DNA from: Pleurocapsa sp. PCC 7319
GTDB lineage: Bacteria; Cyanobacteriota; Cyanobacteriia; Cyanobacteriales; Xenococcaceae
Assembly (NCBI RefSeq): GCF_000332195.1
Contig: NZ_KB235919.1
Coordinates: 397,038 to 461,037 of the forward strand
Length of the DNA stretch: 64,000 nt
Direction: 5' to 3'
How positions within the stretch are numbered: the stretch's first letter is position 1; each line of letters opens with the position of its first letter. The notes below the pieces were generated by a model. That model saw nothing but the letters and a program-made list of their open reading frames with translations, did no database searches and was not told the DNA's origin. Positions 1-8,364 of the stretch are shown here, piece by piece. A program made the translations under genes and the position numbers.

Positions 1-1
1 T

Positions 2-928
2 GTCGAGATAATGAAAGCTGGAGCAGCCGACTATCTCTCAAAAGCTAAAATTGAACCGAAAAGTTTGGCTAAAGCAATTGAGAATGCTATTCGTATCCAC
101 AGAGCAGAACAAGCAGTACGTTTAGCTAACCAGCGTCTCCGCGCCAGTAATGAATTATTGGTGCTAAAAAACCAGGAATTAGAAAGACAACAGCAGCAAA
201 TTAAACTACAGAATATTAAATTACAAGAATCTTATAATTTAAAGTCAGAGTTTTTAGCAACCATGTCTCATGAACTACGAACTCCGATGAATGCGATTAT
301 GGGTTTTTCTCAACTGCTATTACGCCAATATCCCGATCCTCTCACTGAGCAACAGCAGAATCTTGTGCGGCGAATTTTTAATAATAGTAAAAGTTTGCTC
401 GATATGATCAATGAAATGTTAGATTTTTCTAAAATTGAAGCGGGAAAACTAGAAGTAAATTCACAAAAGTTTGATTTAAATTATTTAGTTAAGTTGACCG
501 TAGAAGAATTACGTTCTTTAGCTATCCAAAAACATCTTAATTTAGCTGTCGATATTCAATTAGAAGATCAATTCATTATTCAAGACTTAAACTTTGTTAA
601 ACGAACTTTAATTAACTTAGTATCTAATGCTATTAAGTTTACCGAAGCTGGAGAAGTAAAGGTAAAAGTTTGGTCAACAGATGAAACTAAAGTTGCAATT
701 TCTGTTACTGATACGGGTATAGGAATTGCACCAGAAGATCACGAAAAAATTTTTCAAGCTTTTCGTCAAGGAGATCAAAGTTTCACTCGAAAACACTCAG
801 GAACTGGTTTGGGTTTAGCAATTACTCAATCCTTAGTCAAAATGATGGGAGGCAAAATTTCATTAGATAGCGAATTGGGCAAAGGAGCGACTTTCACTGT
901 AGAAATCCCTCGTAAGTATGATGTATAA
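2..928 (+). CDS. Hybrid receiver/sensor histidine kinase, N-terminus outside window
   Basis: The frame is open from base 2, so the true start lies upstream. The first visible residues (VEIMKAGAADYLSK) are the end of a receiver domain around its conserved lysine. A helical linker of about 60 residues follows, then a HisKA dimerisation domain with the phospho-accepting His in MSHELRTPMNAIMGFS. The HATPase_c domain shows the N box (NLVSNAIKF), G1 (DTGIGI), F box (IFQAFRQGD) and G2 (GTGLGLAI). It should autophosphorylate and transfer phosphate in a two-component pathway. No transmembrane segment is visible, so it is probably cytosolic. The next gene, 50 bp downstream, has the same domain order, so the two probably act in one phosphorelay. 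The signal is unknown. Confidence 0.9.
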   Translation, partial: VEIMKAGAADYLSKAKIEPKSLAKAIENAIRIHRAEQAVRLANQRLRASNELLVLKNQELERQQQQIKLQNIKLQESYNLKSEFLATMSHELRTPMNAIMGFSQLLLRQYPDPLTEQQQNLVRRIFNNSKSLLDMINEMLDFSKIEAGKLEVNSQKFDLNYLVKLTVEELRSLAIQKHLNLAVDIQLEDQFIIQDLNFVKRTLINLVSNAIKFTEAGEVKVKVWSTDETKVAISVTDTGIGIAPEDHEKIFQAFRQGDQSFTRKHSGTGLGLAITQSLVKMMGGKISLDSELGKGATFTVEIPRKYDV

Positions 929-978
929 ATATATCAATATTATTTAATATAATTTGTATTTAAACTCTCCTTATAAAA

Positions 979-2043
979 ATGCCTGTTACGAAACTCATTA
1001 AAGATAATTATATTCTGGCAGTTGATGATATTCCTGACAATCTTTTATTAGTTCAATTGGCTCTCGAACAAGAGGGTCATCAGGTCGTCTTGGCTCATAA
1101 TGGAGAAACAGCATTAAAGCAAGTTAAACAAGCACCTCCTAGTTTGATTTTATTGGATGTGATGATGCCTGGAATGGATGGCTACGAAGTTACACGTCGT
1201 ATTCGTCAAGACAAAAATATTCCTTTTATTCCCATACTTTTAGTTACTGCGCGAGCAGAATCTAGTCTGGTAGAAGGATTAGATGCAGGAGCAGATGAAT
1301 TTGTCCGCAAACCATTTCAAATTGATGAATTACAAGCTAGAGTGCGTTCAATGTTACGTCTCAAGGAAACTATCGATCAAAGAGAAAATTTTGTCTCTTG
1401 TCTAACTCATGACTTACGTACTCCCTTGGTAGCTGCTAATCGAATGCTAGATCTAATTACTCAACAGGCTTTTGGTGAAGTTACCTGTGAGCAGGAAGAA
1501 GCGATCGCCAATATTGTCAGCAGCAATCAAAATATGCTAAAAATGCTCAACACTTTGTTAGAGACTCATCACTACGAGTTAGGACAAAAAAGTCTTAGTT
1601 TTATTCCTGTGGATATGCAACAGCTTATTTCTGAGGTCGTTACCGAACTCGAACCTTTAGCCATAGATAAAAATATTGAGTTACAACACAATTTAGAACA
1701 TGATGTAGCTGAAATTCAGGGCGATCGCTTAGAGTTACGTCGGGTAATTACTAATTTAATTGGTAATGCGATCAAGTTTACCGACACCGGAAGTGTCAAG
1801 GTATCTCTATCCCAAAATGAGACAGAGATTTTAATTCAAGTGGTAGATTCAGGAATTGGGATCTCTCCCCAAGAACAAAAAACTATTTTTCAACGATATC
1901 ATCAAGGCAATCACAGGCGATCGGGAAAAGGCTTAGGTTTATATCTTTGTCAGCAAATTATTAATGCTCATCATGGGGAAATTAAAGTGCGATCGCGAAT
2001 AGACGAAGGAACTACTTTTACTTTTTCTATTCCCAAGCCTTAA
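979..2043 (+). CDS. Hybrid response regulator / histidine kinase
   Basis: 354 residues. An N-terminal receiver domain (about residues 10-125) has the acidic pair in AVDDIPDN, the phospho-acceptor Asp in LLDVMMPGMDGYEV and the conserved Lys in VRKPF. A HisKA domain (His in LTHDLRTPL, about residue 145) and an HATPase_c domain follow (NLIGNAIKFTD, DSGIGI, GKGLGLYL). With no membrane segment it should act as a cytosolic phosphorelay intermediate. It lies 50 bp after another receiver-kinase gene on the same strand, so co-transcription is likely. This RR-HK order is common in cyanobacteria. Three HIP1-type GCGATCGC octamers or close variants lie in the gene. Confidence 0.9.
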   Translation: MPVTKLIKDNYILAVDDIPDNLLLVQLALEQEGHQVVLAHNGETALKQVKQAPPSLILLDVMMPGMDGYEVTRRIRQDKNIPFIPILLVTARAESSLVEGLDAGADEFVRKPFQIDELQARVRSMLRLKETIDQRENFVSCLTHDLRTPLVAANRMLDLITQQAFGEVTCEQEEAIANIVSSNQNMLKMLNTLLETHHYELGQKSLSFIPVDMQQLISEVVTELEPLAIDKNIELQHNLEHDVAEIQGDRLELRRVITNLIGNAIKFTDTGSVKVSLSQNETEILIQVVDSGIGISPQEQKTIFQRYHQGNHRRSGKGLGLYLCQQIINAHHGEIKVRSRIDEGTTFTFSIPKP

Positions 2044-2127
2044 ACTGATCAAAGAGCTATCATATATTAGCTATTAGCTTTTATTGGTTCTAAAAAATTG
2101 TGTAACCTGAGTTTGACGGAATTAAAA

Positions 2128-2276
2128 ACACGACTTGGAAGGTTTCTCTAAAATCTTTGCACAAAAAAGATTTTGCATATAGAACATATATACTATTTTA
2201 CTGAAATTACGTTGTTTTAATAGTGGATAAATATGCTAATCTTCCAAGTTATGTTTAATAACTTTCCAAGTCGTGT
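2128..2276. mobile_element. MITE-like element, about 149 bp
   Basis: The ends are inverted copies of ACACGACTTGGAAGGTT: bases 2128-2144 on the left and 2260-2276 as reverse complement on the right, with one mismatch. A third degenerate copy (CTTCCAAGTTATG) lies inside the right end. There is no coding capacity between. Almost the same terminal repeat bounds the 786-bp IS remnant at 37586-38371, whose transposase family is the likely mobiliser. No clear target-site duplication is visible. Confidence 0.65.
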
Positions 2277-2344
2277 CTGATACCTAAATTTTCTGGCACT
2301 TACCTTGCTAAATCAAAAGTTTTGCAGGAATTCTAGGGGGATAG

Positions 2345-2455
2345 TTAAAAAATGCTTGTCATATCCCATCTAGCTTCTGCTGGACTTTCGATCGTGCCAC
2401 GAACCCAATGTTCAACCAAATCTGACTTTTCACGGTATCTTGGGTCGAAAAAAAA
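2345..2455 (-). pseudogene. C-terminal fragment of an unknown gene
   Basis: This is a 36-codon open frame without a start codon. It reads DPRYREKSDLVEHWVRG and continues to ARWDMTSIF before a TAA stop. Its composition is protein-like, and it sits directly beyond the interrupted gene at 2473-3831. It is probably the tail of a decayed IS-associated or neighbouring gene; no family was recognised. The rest of the 2277-2472 stretch shows nothing else. Confidence 0.25.
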
Positions 2456-2615
2456 CTAGGTAATAATGTTCGCTAACTTTTGTTCAATCTTGAGGTTTCC
2501 TCAACCAAATCTGACAAACCCATTGAAAGTGTACTCATCCCTCGCTCCAAAGCTTCAATTCGACCACGACGTGATAGAGCTTCAACCGCTTTCAAATAAG
2601 CTTGACTTCCAGCTT

Positions 2616-3583
2616 TATAGTCATTCTAAATAGGAAACATATGAAATAATATAAGCTAGATGAGAAATCAATCAGGTTAGATGACTTATAGTGTAGATTT
2701 GCGAAAGCGGGTAGTGGACTTTGTAGCGGCTGGAGGCTCCAAAGCCGAAGCATCAAGAAGATATGAGGTAAGTCTATGGTGTGTGAATGATTGGTGTCGA
2801 AGAAAGAATTTGACTCCAGCACCACAACTTGGAAGAAAGCGAAAACTAGACTCTCTAGCAATTGCCCAACATATTCAAGAAAATCCAGATGCTTTGTTAA
2901 GAGAAAGGGCGCAATATTTTGGAGTGCATACGAGTGCTATTGGGTATGCCCAGAAGCAAATGAAGTTAACTCGTAAAAAAAACGCTGAAATACACTGAAC
3001 GTAAGCATAGTGAGCGAATCAGCTTTCTGAGAAATTTACGTAAAATTGTCATTCTTGACGGATCAAGCAATTTAGTTTACTTGGATGAATCAGGCTTTGA
3101 AGAATATGTCTATCGTCCTTATGGCTGGTCAAAACGAGGACAAAAAACTTACGGCGATTGCCCGAAGGGCAGTGGCTTCGCCAATCGCAATGGTAAAAGA
3201 GGAACAAGAACAAGTCTGATAGCTGGCAAAAGAGGCAAAGAGTTGTTAGCACCAGTTCTTTTTAAAGGAAGTAAATGGTGCTTTATGGTTTAATCAATGG
3301 CTCGAAGAGCATCTAATTCCCGAATTGAAACCAAACTCCACTCTAATTCTTGATAATGCGGCATTTCATCGCAAGGATGATGTGTTTCGCATTGCCGAAC
3401 AAGCGGGTCACAAAGTTTTGTTTTTACCACCCTATTCACCTGATTTTAATCGTATCGAACAAGACTTTGCGACGCGAAGCTAATCCTTTAGGGCATCCTC
3501 AAAAAAAGACGTATTTATTCCGCTCCTGGTACTTCCTTGGATGACATCGTTAAATCATACGGAAATTATTTAGAATGACTATA
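2616..3583. mobile_element. IS630-family insertion sequence (decayed)
   Basis: Inverted ends TAGTCATTCTAAATA (about 2618-2632) and its reverse complement (about 3567-3581) are each flanked by TA. TA duplication is typical of IS630/Tc1-mariner elements. The body is about 964 bp and carries one transposase on the plus strand that is broken by frameshifts and repeat insertions. The element is inserted inside a minus-strand gene whose frame is restored by removing it. Confidence 0.85.
2681..3578 (+). pseudogene. IS630 transposase, frameshifted
   Basis: The N-terminal helix-turn-helix (MTYSVDLRKRVVDFVAAGG...) runs to 2998. The frame then shifts at an eight-A run near 2976-2983 and continues through the first catalytic Asp (LVYLDESGFEEYVYR). 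A second shift lies near 3265, after which the second Asp (STLILDNAAFHRKDD) and FLPPYSPDFNRIE with the catalytic Glu follow. The end (GTSLDDIVKSYGNYLE) is at 3578. Two small palindromic repeats interrupt the gene: a 27-bp in-frame insert near 3159-3186 (CPKGSGFAN) within a GGCGATCGC site, and about 31 bp near 3464-3495. Several lesions make it inactive. Confidence 0.85.
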
Positions 3584-3858
3584 CCTAAATATTGATGACG
3601 AGAAGGATTGCCATTTTTGGTGACAAAAATCGGCTCATGGGACATCCATTTGTAATACCAATAACGACCACCCTTTTTTCCTTTAGCTTGGTAGCGCACA
3701 ATCCAACAACCAGACGGAGCAATTTCACCTTCGTCCCTTATGTCTTGAATATCTTGTTGGAGTTGTTTAATAAGATGTTTAAGTTCATCTAGACGAGTGG
3801 CTAGATCCTTCTGTTGACGGGCATTAGCCATAGTTCAGCTCAGAAATAATCGGATATA

Positions 3859-5416
3859 GTTGTGTAACAAAGTTCGCCAACTATATTCTCATTCTAGTCC
3901 TCTCCAAAGTTACAATCAACTCGCTTCTAAACTTCAACCAGGGGAGCGTAATTGCCATCCTTCACATAAAGATTGCAGCTCTAAAAAGCCACGCCATAAC
4001 ACCGTGATGCCAATATTACTCTTTCGGCGATGACTCAAGTAACCGCCCAAACGAGCTACAGCTTGTATCGCCCAAGCTACCGTTAAATCTACTGCGGTGA
4101 CTGATTTTCCAAATTTGGCAGCTAAAACCTCAATTTGTACCTGATTTAAAATTGAAGATGCAGGTGCATCTGGTTTGGTTCGATGAACATAGGTCATTTT
4201 TAACAATTGTGCAGCGATATTCGTTAAAAATCCCAGTAAAACTTGCATACTATCTCCAGATAGACGATAGCTTTCCGCTTTACACCCTGACTTGAGAATT
4301 TTATGATATTCTTCAATTCGCCAACGGTAAGTATACCATCGTAAAATGGTTTGTGCTTGTTCCCCATTGGTAACGGGTTCGGAGGTCAAGATCATCCATT
4401 CTACGGGTTCACAGCCTTCTGGGGGGTCAATTTCTACGGCATAAACCCCATAAACTTCAAAATATTCTGGTTCTTTCATTCTGGCAGGACTGCGAAGTTT
4501 GATGGGTGCATATCTAATTGCCAGAGTAGCGGTTCGCTCTTTTCGATTGGGGGTTTGGCTAATTCTACTGCTACTTCCATCTTGATAGATTGAGATGGGA
4601 GCCATGACCATAAATAACTGTTTGACTCTGATAATGCCCTATTATGTGCTGCTCTTACCACTAACCCTGTATTTGCGGTTTGACTGACTTGTTCAAAGAC
4701 TTCCGCGATATCTCCTTCTCGGTCAAATACATGAATTACTTTGGTGCTAATACTCTCTGGTTCGGATTTTTCTAAGAGTTTCTGGACGGATTGGAGAGCT
4801 TCTATCCATTTATAAGATTCTTTTTGTTCAATCGGACGTCTTCTTGCTTCCGCTTGCTTTTTCTGCTTCTGTTTCTGAGTTAAACTCTTACTTTCTTCAT
4901 GATTTCGATGCCACAGTTTTTCTGTTAATAATCCTATGGGTTGTCCATTCTCCCCATTTACAGCTAAGGTGCTATGTAAAATTAGTCCATTCCCACCATT
5001 GCCAATGGGTCCATATTCGGCTCTTTTTTCGCGGATTTTCTTGTAATCGAGATAGGTTGTATCTCCTACTGCTAATACGATTGAGAGTTCTTTAATCTGC
5101 TCTGCTGTTTGAAGATGATAGGGTTGGCACACACTGTTTAGGCTAGTTTTCGGATTGGCAAAGAATTCATAAGCTCTTTTCAGGTCACTTGCTCTCTCAA
5201 AAATCGCGGAGAGTGGTTTGCCATATTTTAACGATAATCTCGATTCGATGAACATAGCCCTTTTGGTTAAACGCTGATCTCCAAAGTCACATTTTTCGGT
5301 TATTAAATTTTTGGTCTGATTCATTCACCACTCAAAATCTGCTCAATTATTTTGCTCTATCGAGAGGGCAGATTTCTCGAAATGGATAAAATTGTTAGCG
5401 AATATTGTTACACAAC
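3859..5416. mobile_element. IS4-family insertion sequence
   Basis: The ends are imperfect inverted repeats. GTTGTGTAACAA followed by TTCGCCAAC begins at 3859. The reverse complement of the right end (to 5416) reads GTTGTGTAACAATATTCGC. The interval of about 1558 bp contains one minus-strand DDE transposase split into two frames. The flanks are AT-rich (GGATATA / TTATATA) and the exact target duplication is unclear. Confidence 0.75.
3934..5324 (-). pseudogene. IS4-family transposase with a frameshift
   Basis: The N-terminal part (5324 to about 4530) starts MNQTKNLITEKCDFGDQRLTK, the DNA-binding region of IS4-like transposases. It contains catalytic Asp regions (VLAVGDTTYLDY and IHVFDREGDIAEVFE). 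The C-terminal part is in the -1 frame (about 4560 to 3934) and holds the Y-(2)-R-(3)-E signature as YTYRWRIEEYHKILKSGC. The switch falls in a homopolymer-rich CCAAACCCCCAATCG segment. No X-XXY-YYZ heptamer is in phase there, so a mutational indel is more likely than programmed frameshifting. The combined length of about 460 residues fits the family. Confidence 0.85.
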
Positions 5417-5639
5417 TTATATACCCTTCAAAAGATGCCGTGAAAAGTCAGAATCAGGGAAGACTACTTTGAACAACCTACGTTTAATTATTCAACCAAC
5501 AATTATCTTCTGGATGATTATTCCCTGGTTAGATGTTTTTCCCAATCGCTCTTTACTACTTGGTAAAGAGCGACTTATCGCTACCATGAACCAATTTTCT
5601 TTCTATTTGCCTGACGGGTAAATTTAATTTTTGCTACTC

Positions 5640-6038
5640 TTAAATCTCGGAGAGTGACAAAAGAGGGATAAATTCGAGAGCGTAGGTATTGGGTATATCT
5701 ATATCCGAACGAAACACCTGAGTGGTTGTATCAGCATTATCAAAGAGACGCAGCATACTCTCAGGCAGGATTGATATATCAGTGCCATTCTGATTCCAAC
5801 CAGACAAGCTATACCAATCCGTCGAGAAAATTGAAGGATCTTCGGCTACATTTACTGTGACATTAGCTTGGACATCTCCACCTCTACCATCACTCGCATC
5901 TGGAGGATCAATACTTTCTTCTGTCAACCATTCAAAATTAAAGCTGGCAAATGAAATATTAAATGCTGGATTGAGACTAGGGTCGGCATCAGAACTAAGA
6001 CCTTCATACAACAAACCAAAAATTATGTTGTAAACCAA
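5640..6038 (-). CDS. Hypothetical protein, possible C-terminal remnant
   Basis: This is a 132-codon frame beginning at a TTG and overlapping the 3' end of the upstream sialidase-like gene by 16 bp. The sequence is acidic and Asn/Ser/Asp-rich, like extracellular cyanobacterial proteins (EWLTEESIDPPDASDGRGGD, FSTDWYSLSGWNQNGTDI). No catalytic motif or family was recognised. It may be a decayed extension of the upstream gene, a separate fragment, or an independent translationally coupled gene. Confidence 0.35.
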   Translation of the reverse strand: MVYNIIFGLLYEGLSSDADPSLNPAFNISFASFNFEWLTEESIDPPDASDGRGGDVQANVTVNVAEDPSIFSTDWYSLSGWNQNGTDISILPESMLRLFDNADTTTQVFRSDIDIPNTYALEFIPLLSLSEI

Positions 6039-8227
6039 GTACTCGGAAGTTTTCTAAATCTTGAACCTCCAAAATCACCATCATTTTGCCCATAATAAGT
6101 TAGATAAGCATCTTTATTGCTATCAAAATAGATTGAGCTATAGTGAAAAGCAGTAGGGCCTCCATCATCACCTCCGTCATATTCGATTATTTTAAAATTT
6201 TCCCATGTTTCACCATCATCATTACTAATGAAAGAGCCTAAAACTGGTCTTCTAATATAATCAACAAGTATTTCATGCCAGGGTTCAAAGATTAAAACTA
6301 ACGTGTTTTCTCCTGGTATTCTTGCAATATTGGGAGGGGATTTTGGTTGAACTATATTGGTCGTTTCTGGTTCAGACCATGTATCTCCATTATCAGTAGA
6401 GACAGATTTGTAAATAAAGCCTGAATCAGTTCTACCAACCATAAGCAATTTATCAAGCGTAGCAGTAGTTGTAATTGCACATTCCCAAAATCCAAAATCT
6501 TTCCTGTTTCCAGTTCCAATTAAATCTATTTCATTTCTTAGCGGTCCAGCTTTTCTAATCCAGTTTAGACCATTGTTATCAGAGATATAAACATACGTAG
6601 CCTGTTCATCATGACCACCACCAAAACTTTGAAACCTAGTATGTATCGGGTAAAGTAAACGATTATTTGATTGAATTAATCTATCGTGAGAACCAGTCAT
6701 ACGGGGAAAGACCCCATCTGAAATATCAATCGGTTCAGACCATGTATGGCCCGAGTTTTCTGAAAACCTAAAAATGCGCCTTCCACTATTACCTGAAGTA
6801 TCTACATCGGCATAAGATAAGCCCAAATTTTCATTAGGTAAATTAATAATGCTGGGAAGGATATATGTACGGCCACTGGGAGGTTCAAAGAGAACCTCTT
6901 CGGATGACCATGTATCTCCACCATTATTAGAGGTTTGAAAAGTAATGGCAGCGGGGGCTGTGTCACCATTGCCTTGATATCGACCATAATAATATCTAAC
7001 TAAATCATCTTTGACTACTATTGAGCCTTCACCTCGTCGAGGATAGATATTATCTTTGGGTGCAATAAGAAAGCCGATTGGTGCAGGAAAATGATTTGAA
7101 GTTGTCGCAAAATCTGCATTCACATAATTACTGACACCGCTATCATTAAAGGCTCGAATCCGATGATTCCAACTCTGATTTGCTCCCATTCCTACGCTTT
7201 CAAAGCTAGTTTGACTAGCAGAGGCATCGCCAATCCAGTCCCAGCTTCCGCTACCTTGCATACGTTCAATTCTATAACCTGTTACATTACTGGGACTGGC
7301 TTCCCAGGTAAGCCTCATACTGGTAGCTGAAGTGACTATCTGTGATAGGTTCGATGGAGGAGTAACGCTGATTGGAATTAGGGTTATTTTATCAACAGAG
7401 ATTTTGTAGCCGCCTTGCTCGCCAACAGCAGTTGTTTGAAACCGGAATGTGTAATCCCCATCTGTTGCAAAGGATTTAGCTCCTAACTCAACCGTTCTGT
7501 AAGTGTTATCAGGACCTACTGACTGGTTCTCCGCTGCTCCTTGGTTTACTTGACCAGTACCATCGGCATTACCAATAGACATCTGGACAATGCCTCTTAC
7601 GGAAAACGACTTATATCGATATTCAATCATATAGTCTCCAGCCAAGATATTGGGAACCAAGAATTGAATATAGTCACCCACATTATCTGCATCCAGAATG
7701 ATCCAATTTCCTTCGCTGGCATTAGAATCAGATATTAAGCGTGAGCTAGCCCCAGAAACTAATTGAGTTAAATTTTCGGCCTCCAATTCTGCAATAGTGC
7801 TAATTGGAAATAGAGTTATTGAATCAACAGAGATTTTATAGCCGCCCTGATCGCCAACAACAGTTGTTTGAAAACGAAATGTGTAATCCCCATCTATTGC
7901 AAAAGATTTAGCTCCTAATGCAATTGTTCTGTAAGTATTATTAGGACCTACTGACTGGTTCTCTGCTGCTCCTTGGTTTACTTGACCATTACCATCAGCA
8001 TTACCAATGGACATCTGGACAATACCCCGTACGGAAAACGACTTATATCGGTATTCAACCATATAGTCTCCAGCCAAGATATTGGGAACCAAGAACTGAA
8101 TATAGTCACCCACATTATCTGCATCCAGAAGAACCCACTTATCTCCACTGGCGTATATGTCGTCGATTATGCGTGAGCCTGCTCCAGAAACTAATTGAGT
8201 TAAATTTTCAGCTTCAAACAATTGCAT
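6023..8227 (-). CDS. Sialidase-fold protein with duplicated CBM-like domains and FnIII
   Basis: 734 residues. Two near-identical beta-sandwich modules of about 147 residues (1-147 and 148-294), each starting with AENLTQLVSGA.SR and resembling CBM6/CBM35 folds, are followed by a fibronectin type III domain (about 295-375). The C-terminal beta-propeller-like region (about 385-734) has five Asp-box motifs of the S/T-x-D-x-G-x-T-W type (SNNGGDTWSS, SENSGHTWSE, SDNNGLNWIR, STDNGDTWSE, SNDDGETWEN), the hallmark of the sialidase/BNR superfamily. It probably binds or trims glycans at the cell surface. There is no classical signal peptide at the chosen ATG, so secretion by another route or an upstream start must be considered. 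It lies next to the polysaccharide locus. True exosialidase activity is not proven. Confidence 0.8.
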   Translation of the reverse strand: MQLFEAENLTQLVSGAGSRIIDDIYASGDKWVLLDADNVGDYIQFLVPNILAGDYMVEYRYKSFSVRGIVQMSIGNADGNGQVNQGAAENQSVGPNNTYRTIALGAKSFAIDGDYTFRFQTTVVGDQGGYKISVDSITLFPISTIAELEAENLTQLVSGASSRLISDSNASEGNWIILDADNVGDYIQFLVPNILAGDYMIEYRYKSFSVRGIVQMSIGNADGTGQVNQGAAENQSVGPDNTYRTVELGAKSFATDGDYTFRFQTTAVGEQGGYKISVDKITLIPISVTPPSNLSQIVTSATSMRLTWEASPSNVTGYRIERMQGSGSWDWIGDASASQTSFESVGMGANQSWNHRIRAFNDSGVSNYVNADFATTSNHFPAPIGFLIAPKDNIYPRRGEGSIVVKDDLVRYYYGRYQGNGDTAPAAITFQTSNNGGDTWSSEEVLFEPPSGRTYILPSIINLPNENLGLSYADVDTSGNSGRRIFRFSENSGHTWSEPIDISDGVFPRMTGSHDRLIQSNNRLLYPIHTRFQSFGGGHDEQATYVYISDNNGLNWIRKAGPLRNEIDLIGTGNRKDFGFWECAITTTATLDKLLMVGRTDSGFIYKSVSTDNGDTWSEPETTNIVQPKSPPNIARIPGENTLVLIFEPWHEILVDYIRRPVLGSFISNDDGETWENFKIIEYDGGDDGGPTAFHYSSIYFDSNKDAYLTYYGQNDGDFGGSRFRKLPSTWFTT
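7346..8227 (-). repeat. Tandem intragenic duplication encoding two CBM-like modules
   Basis: Two direct copies of about 440 bp (approximately 8227-7787 and 7786-7346) encode near-identical carbohydrate-binding-like domains. Most differences are synonymous or conservative, which indicates a recent in-frame tandem duplication or ongoing homogenisation. Confidence 0.8.
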
Positions 8228-8364
8228 ATTTCAGTACCTGCGTAAAATCAAATTTATCTTTAAAGATTGGTAAACGGGTAAGTGATTGTACTGTCAACTT
8301 TGATACTTCTAGAACTTGTTTGATCAATTGTAAGGTTGGAAAAATTCTAGTGTTCCTTCCTCCG

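Larger units (their letters stand above)
2473..3831 (-). pseudogene. Unknown 130-residue coiled-coil/basic protein gene split by IS630
   Basis: The 5' part (3831 to 3582) encodes a charged coiled-coil N-terminus (residues 5-35, LDELKHLIKQLQQDIQDIR) and a Trp/Tyr-rich middle (GCWIVRYQ, GRYWYYKWM). It breaks at HQYLG. The 3' part resumes at 2615 as KAGSQAYLKAVEALSRRGRIE and ends with a TAG at 2473. If the IS630 (2616-3583, one TA copy removed) is excised, the two parts join as 393 nt with no frame change or stop. The insertion is therefore clean and probably recent. The product is unknown; similar short proteins often sit beside cyanobacterial transposons. Confidence 0.7.

Noticed and set aside
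2592-2861. 89-codon minus-strand frame over the IS630 left end
   Set aside because: Shadow of the transposase and IS terminus.
4530-4611. Programmed frameshift in the IS4 transposase
   Set aside because: No slippery heptamer lies in phase; a homopolymer indel fits better.
5352-5621. 89-codon frame at and beyond the IS4 end
   Set aside because: It spans the IS terminus and has no family or initiation signal.
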